Source: Burkholderiales bacterium RIFCSPHIGHO2_01_FULL_63_240 (GTDB taxonomy: Bacteria > Pseudomonadota > Gammaproteobacteria > Burkholderiales > Burkholderiaceae_C). Taken from it: a stretch of DNA of 64,000 bases. The DNA is taken from positions 1 to 64,000 of the forward strand of contig MERU01000001.1 of assembly GCA_001770725.1 (NCBI GenBank), given 5' to 3'. The notes beneath the pieces were generated by a model. That model saw only the letters and a list, made by a program, of their open reading frames with translations, ran no database searches and had not been told where the DNA came from. Numbering within the stretch: the stretch's first letter is position 1; every line of letters begins with the position of its first letter. The position numbers and the translations under genes are program-made. Below, one piece after another: positions 9,250 through 19,089 of this stretch.

Positions 9250-11061
9250 ATGCGCACCACTTACTGTGGTCTGGTCAGCGAAGCGCTGATGGGCCAGACC
9301 GTGACGCTGATGGGCTGGGCCCACCGTCGCCGCGACCACGGCGGCGTGATCTTCATCGACCTGCGTGACCGCGAAGGCCTGGTTCAGGTCGTGTTCGACC
9401 CCGACCGCGCCGACTCGTTCAAGATCGCCGAAGATGTGCGTGGCGAGTTCTGCCTGAAGGTCACCGGCGTCGTGCGCGCCCGCCCCGCCGGCACCGAAAA
9501 CGCCGGCCTGACCAGCGGCAAGATCGAGGTCCTGGGCCACACCCTGGAGGTGCTCAACGCCTCGGTCACGCCCCCGTTCCAGATCGACGACGAGAACCTG
9601 TCGGAGACGACGCGCCTGACGCACCGCGTGCTGGACCTGCGCCGCCCGTACATGCAGAAGAACCTGATGCTGCGCTACCGCGTGGCCATGGAAGCGCGCA
9701 AGTTCCTCGACGAGCACGGCTTCGTCGACATCGAGACCCCGATGCTGACCAAGTCCACGCCCGAAGGCGCGCGCGACTACCTGGTGCCTTCGCGTGTCCA
9801 TGACGGCCAGTTCTTTGCGCTGCCGCAGTCGCCCCAGCTCTTCAAGCAGCTCTTGATGGTGGCGGGCTTCGACCGCTACTACCAGATCACCAAGTGCTTC
9901 CGCGACGAAGACCTGCGCGCCGACCGCCAGCCTGAATTCACCCAGATCGACATTGAAACGAGCTTCCTGACCGAGCAGGAAATCCGCGACATGTTCGAAG
10001 GCATGATCCGCCACGTGTTCATGAAGGCGCTGAACGTGGACCTGGGCGCCTACCCGGTCATGAAGTACGCCGATGCCATGCACCGCTTCGGCTCGGACAA
10101 GCCCGACCTGCGCGTCAAGCTCGAGTTCACCGAGCTGACCGACGTGATGGCCGACGTGGACTTCAAGGTCTTCTCGACCCCGGCCACGACCAAGGGCGGC
10201 CGCGTGGTGGCCCTGTGCGTGCCCGGTGGCGGCACCATGTCGCGCGGTGAAATCGACGCCTACACCGAGTTCGTCAAGATCTACGGCGCCAAGGGCCTGG
10301 CCTGGATCAAGGTCAACGAAGTGGCCAAGGGCCGTGACGGCCTGCAATCGCCCATCGTCAAGAACCTACACGACGCCGCGATCGCCAAGATCCTCGAGCG
10401 CACCGGCGCCAAGGACGGCGACCTGATCTTCTTCGGCGCCGACAAGGAAAAGATCGTCAACGACGCCATCGGCGCGCTGCGCCTGAAGGTCGGCCACTCC
10501 GACTTCGGCAAGAAGGCCGGCCTGTTCGAAGACCGCTGGGCCCCGCTGTGGGTGGTCGACTTCCCGATGTTCGAGTACGACGACGAGTCCGAGCGCTGGA
10601 ACGCCGTGCACCACCCCTTCACCGCCCCCAAGGACGGCCACGAGGACTACATGGACACGGACCCGGGCAAGTGCATCGCCAAGGCCTACGACATGGTGCT
10701 CAACGGCTGGGAACTCGGTGGCGGCTCCATCCGCATCCACCGCGCCGAGGTGCAGTCCAAGGTCTTCAAGGCCCTGAACATCACCGACGAGGACGCCAAG
10801 GTCAAGTTCGGCTTCCTGCTCGACGCGCTGCAATACGGCGCGCCCCCGCACGGTGGCCTGGCCTTCGGCCTGGACCGCCTGGTCACGCTGATGACCAAGG
10901 CCGAGTCCATCCGCGACGTGATCGCCTTCCCCAAGACGCAGCGCGCCCAGTGCCTGCTGACAGGCGCCCCGTCGAACGTGGATGAAAAGCAGCTGCGCGA
11001 GCTTCACATCCGCCTGCGCAACGCACAAGCCGCGCAAGCCGGCCAGGCCCCCGCCGCCTGA
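9250..11061 (+). CDS. aspS: Aspartate--tRNA ligase
   Basis: Class II aminoacyl-tRNA synthetase of 603 aa that charges tRNA-Asp, possibly also tRNA-Asn in genomes lacking AsnRS. It has the N-terminal OB-fold anticodon-binding domain ([20 protein letters not shown]), the class II motif 2 region ([20 protein letters not shown]), the bacterial GAD insertion domain in the middle, and motif 3 ([13 protein letters not shown]) near the end. The length fits bacterial AspRS. The gene starts at an ATG preceded by a plain A/C-rich leader, and a strong intrinsic terminator follows the stop. Confidence 0.97.
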   Translation: MRTTYCGLVSEALMGQTVTLMGWAHRRRDHGGVIFIDLRDREGLVQVVFDPDRADSFKIAEDVRGEFCLKVTGVVRARPAGTENAGLTSGKIEVLGHTLEVLNASVTPPFQIDDENLSETTRLTHRVLDLRRPYMQKNLMLRYRVAMEARKFLDEHGFVDIETPMLTKSTPEGARDYLVPSRVHDGQFFALPQSPQLFKQLLMVAGFDRYYQITKCFRDEDLRADRQPEFTQIDIETSFLTEQEIRDMFEGMIRHVFMKALNVDLGAYPVMKYADAMHRFGSDKPDLRVKLEFTELTDVMADVDFKVFSTPATTKGGRVVALCVPGGGTMSRGEIDAYTEFVKIYGAKGLAWIKVNEVAKGRDGLQSPIVKNLHDAAIAKILERTGAKDGDLIFFGADKEKIVNDAIGALRLKVGHSDFGKKAGLFEDRWAPLWVVDFPMFEYDDESERWNAVHHPFTAPKDGHEDYMDTDPGKCIAKAYDMVLNGWELGGGSIRIHRAEVQSKVFKALNITDEDAKVKFGFLLDALQYGAPPHGGLAFGLDRLVTLMTKAESIRDVIAFPKTQRAQCLLTGAPSNVDEKQLRELHIRLRNAQAAQAGQAPAA

Positions 11062-11084
11062 GCCAGCCGCCGCGTGAACGTTCG

Positions 11085-11118
11085 GGGCCATCCTTCACCA
11101 GGGTGGCCCTTTTTCTTT
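11085..11118 (+). terminator. Intrinsic terminator after aspS
   Basis: A 9-bp stem, GGGCCATCC (11085-11093) with GGGTGGCCC (11101-11109), has one G-U pair and a 7-nt loop and is followed by TTTTTCTTT. It lies 24 bp after the aspS stop, so nudB is probably transcribed from its own promoter. Confidence 0.85.
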
Positions 11119-11183
11119 GCCCTCGGGCCCGGGCCTTGCAAGCCCACCGATTGCCGCTTCCGTCGCCCAGCACCACCGAGCCC

Positions 11184-11651
11184 ATGATCACCGCCCCCGC
11201 CCACAAGATCCCGCAGTCCGTGCTGGTGGTGATCCACTCGCCCGAGCTGGAGGTGCTGCTGATCGAGCGAGCGAAGCAGCCCGGCTTCTGGCAGAGCGTG
11301 ACCGGCTCGAAGGACCACCTGGACGAGGACTGGGCGCTGACCGCCATCCGCGAGGTCGCCGAAGAAACCGGCATCGTCGTCGGCTCGCCCCAGGTGCCAG
11401 CTGCCGCCCTGCGCGACTGGGCGCTGGAGAACGTCTACGAGATCTACCCCGTCTGGCGCCACCGCTACGCACCCGGCGTGACGCACAACACCGAGCGCGT
11501 CTTCAGCCTGCAGGTGCCGCGTGACACACCGATCACGCTGGCGCCGCGCGAGCACACCCAGCACGTGTGGCTGCCCTGGCAGGAAGCGGCCGACCGGTGC
11601 TTTTCGCCCTCGAATGCAGAGGCCATCCTGATGCTGCCCAGGCACCTGTGA
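11184..11651 (+). CDS. nudB: Dihydroneopterin triphosphate diphosphatase (Nudix)
   Basis: 155-aa Nudix hydrolase that removes pyrophosphate from dihydroneopterin triphosphate in folate biosynthesis. The Nudix box begins at VTGSKDHLDED and ends REVAEETGI; the spacing between the glycine and the first conserved glutamate is one residue longer than the textbook box, as I expect for beta-proteobacterial NudB. The KIPQSVLVVIHS N-terminus and the FSLQVP and EHTQHVWLPW segments also fit. The start is the ATG at 11184; an earlier in-frame ATG (11103) lies inside the aspS terminator region and is unlikely. The neighbours aspS and clsB support the assignment. Confidence 0.85.
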   Translation: MITAPAHKIPQSVLVVIHSPELEVLLIERAKQPGFWQSVTGSKDHLDEDWALTAIREVAEETGIVVGSPQVPAAALRDWALENVYEIYPVWRHRYAPGVTHNTERVFSLQVPRDTPITLAPREHTQHVWLPWQEAADRCFSPSNAEAILMLPRHL

Positions 11652-11748
11652 CGCCGAAGCGAAACTGAGGGGAAGTCGCCCCCTTGATGCCAGGCGTCGG
11701 TCACCTCACTTCGGGTAAGGTTGAATCCTCACTCCACCCCTCACGACC

Positions 11749-12558
11749 GTGCTCAACCCGCTTCAGTCTTCGCTGCTGCCGCCGTCGACCCAGGGCACCT
11801 CCTGTCTGCGCGTGGCAACCTACAACATCCACAAGGGCGTGCGCGGCATGGGCCCGTCCAAGCGCCTGGAGATCCACAACCTGGGCCTGGCGGTCGAGGC
11901 GCTCGATGCCGACATCGTATGCCTGCAGGAGGTGCGCCGCTTCAACGAACAGGAAGCGCGCACCTTCTCGCGCACGCAGTTCGGCCCCATGGCGTGGCCC
12001 GCCGAACCCCAGGCCGACTACCTCGCCCCCGAAGGCTACGAAGTGGCCTACCGCACCAACGCCTTCACGCGGGGTGGCGAGCATGGCAACGCGCTGCTGG
12101 CGCGCTGGCCCATCGGCGACATCGGCCACCACGACGTGTCCGACCACCGCTTCGAGCAACGCGGGCTCTTGCACGTGCCGGTGCACTGGCGGGGCATCGA
12201 GGTGCACGTGGTGGTGGTGCACCTGGGGCTGATCCACATCAGCCGCCTGCGTCAGGCCGAGCGCCTGGCCCGCCTCGTCAACGAGGAATTGCCGCCGAAT
12301 GCACCAGTGGTCATCGCCGGTGATTTCAACGACTGGAGCGAGAAGCTCGACCCCGTCTTCACCGGTGCCGGGCTGAGCCGCGCCTGCACGGAGCAGCTGG
12401 CACGGGTGCCCACCTTTCCCTCGATCGTCCCGGTGCTGTCACTGGACCGGGTCTACACGCGCGGCCTGCGCTGCACCTCGGTGATGGTGCCCCGGGGAGG
12501 CACGTGGGCCCGGCTGTCCGACCACCTGCCCCTGGTGGTCGAGCTCGAGCTCGGTTGA
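11749..12558 (+). CDS. Endonuclease/exonuclease/phosphatase family protein
   Basis: 269-aa protein with the DNase I-like fold. Metal-binding and catalytic motifs are in order: LRVATYNIHKG (Asn), IVCLQEVRR (Glu), VVHLGLIHISR (His), VIAGDFNDW (Asp and Asn) and the terminal LSDHLPLVVE (Asp-His). The substrate is unknown; members cleave DNA, RNA or phosphoesters, including phospholipids. It ends one base before clsB, so a joint role in lipid metabolism is plausible but only inferred. Translation begins at a GTG (11749); no ATG lies near enough to replace it without losing the first strand. Confidence 0.85.
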   Translation: MLNPLQSSLLPPSTQGTSCLRVATYNIHKGVRGMGPSKRLEIHNLGLAVEALDADIVCLQEVRRFNEQEARTFSRTQFGPMAWPAEPQADYLAPEGYEVAYRTNAFTRGGEHGNALLARWPIGDIGHHDVSDHRFEQRGLLHVPVHWRGIEVHVVVVHLGLIHISRLRQAERLARLVNEELPPNAPVVIAGDFNDWSEKLDPVFTGAGLSRACTEQLARVPTFPSIVPVLSLDRVYTRGLRCTSVMVPRGGTWARLSDHLPLVVELELG

Positions 12559-12559
12559 G

Positions 12560-13888
12560 ATGCAGACACCCACGCCCGACGCCGACCTCGACGCCCTGGA
12601 AGGACTGGCCTGGTACATCCAGCGCCGTCCGGTCTTCACCGGTGGCAACGAAGTCCGGCTGCTGCACGGCGGGCAGGAGCTGTTCCCCACGCTGCGCGAC
12701 CACATCGATGCCGCCCAGCAGAGCGTGTGGATGGCGTTCTACATCATCTCTCCCTTCGGGCAGAGCGGCTGGGTGCTGCAGGCCCTGATGCGGGCCGCCC
12801 GCCGCGGCGTCTCGGTGCACCTCGTGGTCGACGGACTGGGCTCGCGCGACGCCCCAGCCAGCCTGTGGGAAGACCTGACGCAGGCCGGCGTGAAGCTGAC
12901 CACCTACCGCCCCACGCGGGGCCTGGGCGCACTCCTCTTGGACACCAGCCAGTGGCGGCGCATGCACCTGAAGATCGCGGTCATCGACCAGCGCGAGGCC
13001 TGCATCGGCGGCATCAACCTGATCGACGACCGCTACGACCTGCACCACGGCTGGTCGGACCGCCCGCGGCTGGACTACGCCGTCGCGCTGCGGGGCCCCG
13101 CCATCACGCCGATGCTGCACGCCGTGCGGGCGATCTGGACGCGCGCGCAGTTCGGACGAGACTGGCGTGACGAGTTGCCCGATCTGCCCAAGTCGGCCCG
13201 TGACCCTCAGAAACTGCGCCGCTTCAAACGCCTGCTGGACCAGGCGCGCATGCGCCTGTCTCCGCGCGAACAAGGCCGCATCGAGCAGGCCGCTCAACTG
13301 CCCCATGGCTCGCGCTGCGCCTTCGTCATGCGCGACAACCTGCGCCAGCGTCGCACCATCGAGCTGGCCGCGTTGCAAGCCATCCGGCAGGCGCGCCAGC
13401 GCATCGACATCGTCACGCCCTACTTCTACCCGCACCGCGCCATCCGGCTGGCCTTGCGCCATGCGGCCTCGAAAGGGGTGCAGGTGCGCCTGCTGCTGCA
13501 GGGCAAGCTCGACTACCGCATCGCCGGGGTGGCCGCGCAGGTGCTCTACCACGAGCTGCAGCGCCACGGTGTGCGCATCTTCGAGTACCAGGACGCCTTC
13601 CTGCATGCCAAGGTGCTGTGCGTGGACGACGAATGGGCCACGGTGGGCTCGTCGAACCTCGATCCGCTCTCGCTGGTGCTCAACCTCGAGGGCAACCTGG
13701 TGATCAAGGACCGGGCCTTCGTGCGCACGCTATCGGCGTCGCTGGAAGAAGACTTCGCGCTCAGCCGCGAGGTGCCTGCCCCCGCCACCGACAGCCGCCC
13801 GGATTGGGTGGCCCGCAGCCGGCGCGCGGTGGTGAGCTGGCTGGCGAGAACCTACCTGCGGCTGGCGGGCGCTACGCGGCGGTATTGA
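12560..13888 (+). CDS. clsB: Cardiolipin synthase ClsB (phospholipase D superfamily)
   Basis: 442-aa enzyme that condenses phosphatidyl groups to cardiolipin at the inner membrane. Two HKD motifs mark the two halves of the active site: H136-x-K138-x4-D143 in MHLKIAVID and H349-x-K351-x4-D356 in LHAKVLCVD, followed by GGINL and GSSNLDP. There is no N-terminal transmembrane pair, which fits ClsB rather than ClsA. The gene starts one base after the preceding stop and its last 17 bases overlap the convergent cobC. Confidence 0.92.
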   Translation: MQTPTPDADLDALEGLAWYIQRRPVFTGGNEVRLLHGGQELFPTLRDHIDAAQQSVWMAFYIISPFGQSGWVLQALMRAARRGVSVHLVVDGLGSRDAPASLWEDLTQAGVKLTTYRPTRGLGALLLDTSQWRRMHLKIAVIDQREACIGGINLIDDRYDLHHGWSDRPRLDYAVALRGPAITPMLHAVRAIWTRAQFGRDWRDELPDLPKSARDPQKLRRFKRLLDQARMRLSPREQGRIEQAAQLPHGSRCAFVMRDNLRQRRTIELAALQAIRQARQRIDIVTPYFYPHRAIRLALRHAASKGVQVRLLLQGKLDYRIAGVAAQVLYHELQRHGVRIFEYQDAFLHAKVLCVDDEWATVGSSNLDPLSLVLNLEGNLVIKDRAFVRTLSASLEEDFALSREVPAPATDSRPDWVARSRRAVVSWLARTYLRLAGATRRY

Positions 13889-14450
13889 ACAGCCAGGCCT
13901 CGCCATGTGCAGGAGGCCGAGGCCACTGCGAGGCCTGTGTCGGCGGCTGACCTGGCCCGTGGGTTTGCAGCCAGCGCCTCGCCAGCATCCAGCCGGCGTG
14001 CCCGACCACGCTCGCTCCGGGCTCGGGTGGTTGCCAGAGCGCTGCCCGCCTGAGCACCTGCTGCAGGCTCTCGCCACCACCCGGTCGGTGATGCAGGAAG
14101 TCGGCCACCCAGGCGTCGACCTCCTCGCGCGCGATCCGCGCCCAGGCTTGTCCGTCCCAGCTGCCGAAGTCGGCTTCCAGCAGGGCGTCGTCGGTGACAT
14201 GCCGCCAGCCCAGGCAGCGCAGGTGGCGGGCCACCGCCCGGCAGCGCTCGAGCGACGAGGTGCAGACCAGGCGTGGCAGACCTTGCCGCAGCGCGTGCCG
14301 GTGGATGCGCCGCGCCAGGCGCCTGGCCTTGCGCGGGTCGACGCCCAGGTCGGTGCGGCCAATGCAGCGCCCCGCGTGACCGGTGGGCCGAGGGTGGCGC
14401 CAGGCAATGAAGCCGGGTGGGCACGGCGGCCGGGCTTCGAGGCTCGTCAC
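13872..14450 (-). CDS. cobC: Histidine phosphatase family protein, probable alpha-ribazole phosphatase
   Basis: 192-aa histidine phosphatase, last gene of the cobalamin operon. It probably dephosphorylates alpha-ribazole-5'-phosphate (or the adenosylcobalamin phosphate) in nucleotide loop assembly. The active-site motif reads AWRHPRPTG where LVRHGxT is usual: the catalytic Arg-His pair is kept but the following Gly is Pro. LLEADFGSWDG and SVVGHAGWML supply the other conserved Glu and His. The start is a GTG that overlaps the cobS stop (GTGA). The RHP variant is common in this group but could signal altered substrate preference. The 3' end overlaps clsB by 17 bp, convergent. Confidence 0.8.
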   Translation of the reverse strand: MTSLEARPPCPPGFIAWRHPRPTGHAGRCIGRTDLGVDPRKARRLARRIHRHALRQGLPRLVCTSSLERCRAVARHLRCLGWRHVTDDALLEADFGSWDGQAWARIAREEVDAWVADFLHHRPGGGESLQQVLRRAALWQPPEPGASVVGHAGWMLARRWLQTHGPGQPPTQASQWPRPPAHGEAWLFNTAA

Positions 14451-15349
14451 AGCGGGTGCACGACGTGGAGCCACGCCAGCAGGATGGCCAGCTCGGCGAG
14501 CTGCTGGCTGGCACCGAGGGTGTCGCCCGTGAAGCCGCCCAGGCGGCGCCGGAGCCAGGTCAGGCAAAAGGCCAGCACCAGGCCTGCGCCAAACAGGCCC
14601 CAGCTCAGTGCCAAGCCCAGGGTGCGCAAGGGCCAGCCGTCGAGGAAGAAGAACAAGGCCATCGACGCCGCAACCACCCCGGTGTTGGCCACCGTGGCCC
14701 ACGCGTGCGGCGTGGCCACGGCCAGCGCCAGGGGCTTGGCCTTGGCGTGTTCGGCATCGCCCGCGTACGGCAGCAGGCGGGTCAGCAGCACGGGCACCAG
14801 GCGCGACAGCGCATGCGCCCAGATCAGGCCCATCGAGGTCCACAGCAGGAGCACCAGGTGGATCTGGCTGGTTCGGGCGCTGTCGAGCTCATGCACGCGG
14901 GGCGTGAGCAGCTCGACCAGCACCGTGGCCTTGAGGCCCAGCATCATCACCAGGCCCAGCGCGCCATAGGTGCCCAAGCGCGAGTCCTTCATGATGAGCA
15001 GCGCCTTTTCGCGGCTCACCGCGCCGCCCAGGCCATCGCAGGTGTCGGCCCAACCGTCTTCGTGAAAGCCGCCGGTGAGCCACACGGTGGCGGCCATGCT
15101 CAGGCCCACGGCCACGCTCGGTGGCCACCAGGCCGAGGCCAGCGCCAGCACCGCCGCGCCGAACAGGCCCACCAGGGCACCGACCAACGGGAAGTGGCGC
15201 ATGCTGGCCGGCATCCAGTCAGGCTGCCAGCCCACCCAGGCCGGCACCGGCACGCGCGTGAGGAACTGCAGCGCCAGCCAGAACAGGCGCAGCTCGTGCA
15301 CCAGGGCAGCCGCCAGGGCTGCAAGGGGTCCGGAAGGTGGGCGGCCCAT
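14447..15349 (-). CDS. cobS: Adenosylcobinamide-GDP ribazoletransferase
   Basis: 300-aa polytopic membrane enzyme that joins adenosylcobinamide-GDP with alpha-ribazole (phosphate), the step that closes the lower nucleotide loop. Hallmarks are FLTRVPVP near the start and the catalytic GGFHEDGWADTCDGLGG followed by KDSRLGTYG. Several hydrophobic helices follow, ending GFTGDTLGASQQLAE. This is cobalamin synthase, not the AAA+ chelatase subunit that shares the CobS name in aerobic pathways. Six bases separate it from cobT. Confidence 0.95.
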   Translation of the reverse strand: MGRPPSGPLAALAAALVHELRLFWLALQFLTRVPVPAWVGWQPDWMPASMRHFPLVGALVGLFGAAVLALASAWWPPSVAVGLSMAATVWLTGGFHEDGWADTCDGLGGAVSREKALLIMKDSRLGTYGALGLVMMLGLKATVLVELLTPRVHELDSARTSQIHLVLLLWTSMGLIWAHALSRLVPVLLTRLLPYAGDAEHAKAKPLALAVATPHAWATVANTGVVAASMALFFFLDGWPLRTLGLALSWGLFGAGLVLAFCLTWLRRRLGGFTGDTLGASQQLAELAILLAWLHVVHPL

Positions 15350-15355
15350 GTCGGC

Positions 15356-16417
15356 TCAGGCCTGGTGGGCGTCGGTGCCGGCGCTGCTGACGCCCGCCGA
15401 CTCGAAGCTCGCCATCTCGCGCAGGACGCGGCAGGCGGACTCGAGCAGCGGCCAGGCCAGGGCCGCGCCCGAGCCTTCGCCCAGGCGCAGGTCGAGCTTG
15501 ATCAAGGGCTCGGCGCCCAGGTGGGACAGCATGCGTGCATGGCCGCTTTCGTCGGACTGGTGCGAGAACACGCAACGCTGCAGCACCCGTGGCTGCAGCG
15601 CGTGCGCGACGAGCAAGGCGCTGGTGGCGATGAAGCCATCGACCACGATCACGCGGCCTTGGGTCGCCGCCTCGAGCATGGCGCCGCACATCATCGCCAC
15701 CTCGAAGCCGCCAAAGGCCTGCAGCACCGCCAGGGGCGCGTGGGCCTCGGCGTTGGCGAGCAGGGCCTCTTGCAGGATGGCGAGCTTGCGCTGCACGGCG
15801 GACTCGTCGAGCCCGGTGCCACGGCCCACGCATTGGGCCAGGGGCAGGCCCGTGAGGCGGGCCATGATGAGGGCCGCACTCGAGGTGTTGCCGATGCCCA
15901 TCTCACCGAACAGCACGGCGTTGCCCGGCAGGCCGCGCACGACGTCGGCGCCTTGCCGCAGCGCCTGCTCGCATTGCGCGGCGGTCATCGCCGGACCCCG
16001 GCTGCAATCGGCCGTGCCATGGGCCACCTTGCGCAGCTGAAGCGTCGGGCGCGGTGCGATGTCCTTGGCGACACCGGCGTCCACCACGGTCAGGGCCAGG
16101 CCATGCTGGCGCGCCAGCACGCTGATGGCGGCCCCACCAGCGAGGAAGTTCTCCACCATCTGCCAGGTGACATCGGGAGGGAAAGCCGACACCCCACGAG
16201 CAGCCAGGCCGTGGTCGCCCGCGAACACCACCGCCTGCGGGGCGTTCAGCTCGGGGCGTTCGCTGCGCAGGATCAGGCCGAGCTGAAGGGCCAGTGATTC
16301 GAGGCGGCCGAGGGAGCCCAGTGGCTTGGTCTTGTGGTCGATCACGTGCTGCAGCCGGGCCGTCAGCACGGGGTCGTCGAGGTCGCACAGGGTGGGGATG
16401 AAGTCAGGCAGGGACAT
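15356..16417 (-). CDS. cobT: Nicotinate-nucleotide--dimethylbenzimidazole phosphoribosyltransferase
   Basis: 353-aa cytoplasmic enzyme that activates the lower ligand base (5,6-dimethylbenzimidazole) to alpha-ribazole phosphate using nicotinate mononucleotide. Conserved stretches include [42 protein letters not shown] and [11 protein letters not shown], the last carrying the glutamate expected to act as general base. The length is standard. It sits between cobQ (27-bp gap) and cobS in the nucleotide-loop end of the operon. It is not the metal-chelatase CobT. Confidence 0.95.
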   Translation of the reverse strand: MSLPDFIPTLCDLDDPVLTARLQHVIDHKTKPLGSLGRLESLALQLGLILRSERPELNAPQAVVFAGDHGLAARGVSAFPPDVTWQMVENFLAGGAAISVLARQHGLALTVVDAGVAKDIAPRPTLQLRKVAHGTADCSRGPAMTAAQCEQALRQGADVVRGLPGNAVLFGEMGIGNTSSAALIMARLTGLPLAQCVGRGTGLDESAVQRKLAILQEALLANAEAHAPLAVLQAFGGFEVAMMCGAMLEAATQGRVIVVDGFIATSALLVAHALQPRVLQRCVFSHQSDESGHARMLSHLGAEPLIKLDLRLGEGSGAALAWPLLESACRVLREMASFESAGVSSAGTDAHQA

Positions 16418-16444
16418 GGCGGGAGGTGTTCGGTAAACGTGGAT

Positions 16445-17974
16445 TCAATCAGGATGGGGTGCAGCGTGCAGCAGGGCCATCAGCGCGGGCTGGCCCAGGT
16501 GCTGGCCCACAAAGTCGGCCAGGCCGTCGAGGGTGGCGTCGAGGTCAGGGGCGCACTGCCCGAACAGGGCCCGCATGGCGGCGGTGTCCTCGAACAGGCC
16601 GTGCAGGTAGACGCCCAGCACCGAGCCCTGGCGCCAACCCAGCGCGTGGCCAGATTCGTCGAACAGGATGGCCTGCGCCATGCTGCCCGCTTCGGTCTGG
16701 CCATGGTGGATTTCGTAACCCTGCACGCCGACGCCCGCCAGCGCCGACCAGGGGGATGGTGCGCCTTGGGCGCCAGCAGCGTCGGAGGCGTCTGCGGCGT
16801 CGGCAAAGCGGGCCCGCGTGAGCGACAGGCGCTTGTCGGCTTCGAAGCGGGTGCGCAGGGGCAGCAGGCCCAGGCCTTGATCGGTGCCCGAGGCACCGCC
16901 CTCGACCCCGGTGAGGTCGTCGATGTGGGTGCCCAGCATCTGCAGGCCGCCACACACGCCCAGCACCGCGCCACCGGCTTGCGCATGCCTGGTGATGGCC
17001 CGGTCCAGACTGGTGTCGCGCAGCCAGGCCAGGTCGGCACGGGTGTGCTTGGAGCCGGGCAGGATGACCCAGTCGACGCCGGCCAGGTCTCGCGGGTGGC
17101 GGGCCCAGCTCAGGCGCACGCCCTGCGTGTTGCGCAGGGGCTGGAACTCGTCGAGGTTGCTCAGGCGCGGGTAGGCGATCACGGCCACGCGGGTCAGGTC
17201 GGGCGCCGAAGCCTGGCCAGTGGGCGCATCGTCGAAGACACCGTCCTCTTCGGGCAGGCCATGGCCACGCCACATGGGCAGCACGCCCAGCGTGGGCACC
17301 CCGGTGAGCGCCTGGAGCTGCTCGGGGCCTGGCGAGAGCAGGCGGGCATCGCCTCGGAATCGGTTGAGCACGAAGCCGCGGATGAGCGCGCGCTCATCGG
17401 GGGGCAGCAGCTGGTGCGTGCCGTAGAGGTGAGCGAAAGCGCCACCCCGGTCGATGTCGGTGACCAGCAGGCAGGCGGCCTGCGCGTGCAGCGCCGTGCG
17501 CATGTTGACGTAGTCGCTGGCGTGCAGGTTGATCTCGGCGGGCGAGCCGGCGCCTTCGATGACGACCACGTCGTTCTCGGCCATGAGCTCGTCCAGCGCC
17601 CGACGCGCGTGGGGCCACAAGGCCTCGCTGCGCTGGCGCCAGGGCACGGCGCGCAGGTCCTCGCGCACCTGGCCCCACACCACCACCTGGCTGCCGCAGT
17701 CGTGCTCGGGCTTGAGCAGCACCGGGTTCATGCGCACCTCGGGCAACGTGCGCGCGGCCAGGGCCTGGAAGTACTGGGCGCTGCCGATCTCGCCGGGCGC
17801 GCCTTCCAGGCCGGGCACGACGCGGGCGTTGTTGCTCATGTTCTGCGCCTTGAAGGGCGCGACCTTCAGCCCCTGGCGGGCGTACCAGCGGCACAGGGCG
17901 GTGGTCAGCCAGCTCTTGCCGGCCCCACTGGTGGTGCCCAGCACCATGACGGCGCGTGCTCGTTTTGCCGTCAT
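16445..17974 (-). CDS. cobQ: Cobyric acid synthase
   Basis: 509-aa glutamine-dependent amidotransferase that amidates side chains b, d, e and g of adenosylcobyrinic acid a,c-diamide to give adenosylcobyric acid. The N-terminal dethiobiotin-synthetase-like ATPase has GTTSGAGKS at 13-21 followed by APFKAQNMSNNA; the C-terminal class I glutaminase-like domain contains GVCGGLQMLG with the nucleophilic Cys and a late GVYLHGLFED. The frame is open well upstream, but the start is the ATG that overlaps the cobD stop (ATGA), giving the normal CobQ N-terminus. Confidence 0.95.
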   Translation of the reverse strand: MTAKRARAVMVLGTTSGAGKSWLTTALCRWYARQGLKVAPFKAQNMSNNARVVPGLEGAPGEIGSAQYFQALAARTLPEVRMNPVLLKPEHDCGSQVVVWGQVREDLRAVPWRQRSEALWPHARRALDELMAENDVVVIEGAGSPAEINLHASDYVNMRTALHAQAACLLVTDIDRGGAFAHLYGTHQLLPPDERALIRGFVLNRFRGDARLLSPGPEQLQALTGVPTLGVLPMWRGHGLPEEDGVFDDAPTGQASAPDLTRVAVIAYPRLSNLDEFQPLRNTQGVRLSWARHPRDLAGVDWVILPGSKHTRADLAWLRDTSLDRAITRHAQAGGAVLGVCGGLQMLGTHIDDLTGVEGGASGTDQGLGLLPLRTRFEADKRLSLTRARFADAADASDAAGAQGAPSPWSALAGVGVQGYEIHHGQTEAGSMAQAILFDESGHALGWRQGSVLGVYLHGLFEDTAAMRALFGQCAPDLDATLDGLADFVGQHLGQPALMALLHAAPHPD

Positions 17975-19089
17975 GCCTGCACCACCTGTTGGCCGTTGCG
18001 CAGGCAGGCCAGCAACGCGAGCCGGGCCTGGGGCACGTGGGCGCGCAGGCGCAGCCAGGACGGCAGCCCCAGGCTGCTGGCGTCGCGCAGGCGGATGCCT
18101 GCCGCGCGGCAGCGTTGCAAGACCTGTGCAGAGCCCTCGCCTGCGGGCGGCTTGGCCAGCAGGAAAGGCACCATCGGGCCAGGCCCCTCGTGGTCGGCAT
18201 GCACGTCGGCGGGCAAGTGGCTGTGCAGCGACCAACCCAGAGCCTGCAGGTCGGCGGCCATCTCGTCGCACCAGGTGGCGAGCTGCTGCGCGCAGGCCCC
18301 AAGCCAATCGCGCACCTCGGGCTCGCACCAGGCCTGCAGCAGGGCCACGCCTTCGGCCGACAGCACCCAGCTGGGCGCCAGGTGCAGGAGCCGATCGACG
18401 TCGGCCCGTTCGGCCGAGGGCGGGGCGACCAGCACCCCAGCGCGCACACCCGTCATGCCCAAGGCCTTGTTCGGCGACCACAGCTGCCAGGCGATGCCAC
18501 GCACGCAGGAGGGCAAAGCCCCCTCCCCTGGTGAAGCGTGGCCAGGCCAGCGCAAAGGGGCGTAAGCCAAGTCCGCTGCCAGCATCAGGTCCATGGTGCG
18601 GCACAGCTCGGCCAGTCGCTGCCAGCTGGGCTCGTTCAGGCACCGACCAGTGGGGTTGCAGGGGTCGCACACCCACAGCAGCATGGTGGCGCGCTCACCT
18701 GCGGCGCGACGGGCCGATACGCGGCGGGCGAGTTCTTCAACGCTGCTGTAGCGGCTCACCGTGAGCCCCAGTGCTTCGGCCGCGGCCGCGTATTCACCAA
18801 AACCTGGCCAGGGCGTCCACACGTGCCTGACCCCTTGCAGGTGGGCCAGCAGGGTCAGGCGGCGGATGGCTTCGGCGCTGCCTGCGGTGGGCAGGAGGCG
18901 ATCGGCATCACCCAGGCCAGACCGGGCCAGGCGCTCGCGCAGGTGCAGGTAGCTGGGCTCGGGGTAGCGCCGGCGGTCTGCGCCAGCCAGGGCCATGCTC
19001 AGGCCCTCCGGCGGGGGCAACGGGTTGGCGTTGGTGGAGAAATCCCAGGCCACGGCTGGGCCCAGGTCGGTGCCGCCGTGTTCAACCAT
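17971..19089 (-). CDS. cobD: Threonine-phosphate decarboxylase
   Basis: 372-aa PLP enzyme of the aspartate aminotransferase fold that decarboxylates threonine-O-3-phosphate to (R)-1-amino-2-propanol phosphate, the linker of the lower loop. Visible features are FSTNANPL near the start, N145 in CNPTG, D173, the Schiff-base lysine K208 in WSPNKALGMTG and an arginine in GVRAG for the carboxylate. The start overlaps the cbiB stop by 8 bp. In Pseudomonas nomenclature this gene is called cobC. Confidence 0.9.
   Translation of the reverse strand: MVEHGGTDLGPAVAWDFSTNANPLPPPEGLSMALAGADRRRYPEPSYLHLRERLARSGLGDADRLLPTAGSAEAIRRLTLLAHLQGVRHVWTPWPGFGEYAAAAEALGLTVSRYSSVEELARRVSARRAAGERATMLLWVCDPCNPTGRCLNEPSWQRLAELCRTMDLMLAADLAYAPLRWPGHASPGEGALPSCVRGIAWQLWSPNKALGMTGVRAGVLVAPPSAERADVDRLLHLAPSWVLSAEGVALLQAWCEPEVRDWLGACAQQLATWCDEMAADLQALGWSLHSHLPADVHADHEGPGPMVPFLLAKPPAGEGSAQVLQRCRAAGIRLRDASSLGLPSWLRLRAHVPQARLALLACLRNGQQVVQA

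Noticed and set aside
13872-14843. A longer start for the cobC phosphatase within cobS
   Set aside because: The extra residues come from another reading of cobS; the GTG at 14450 overlapping the cobS stop fits operon style and family length.
14447-16417. cobS and cobT as the missing AAA+ cobaltochelatase subunits for the CobN-like protein
   Set aside because: Sequence motifs show them to be cobalamin synthase (GGFHEDGWADTCDGLGG) and DMB phosphoribosyltransferase; only the names coincide.
16334-18565. A 743-codon plus-strand frame opposite cobQ and cobD
   Set aside because: Shadow of two well-supported genes; the product is repetitive and unrelated to known proteins.
16445-18676. A longer cobQ gene starting upstream inside cobD
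   Set aside because: The extension is an out-of-frame reading of cobD; the ATG at 17974 overlapping the cobD stop gives the normal cobyric acid synthase N-terminus.
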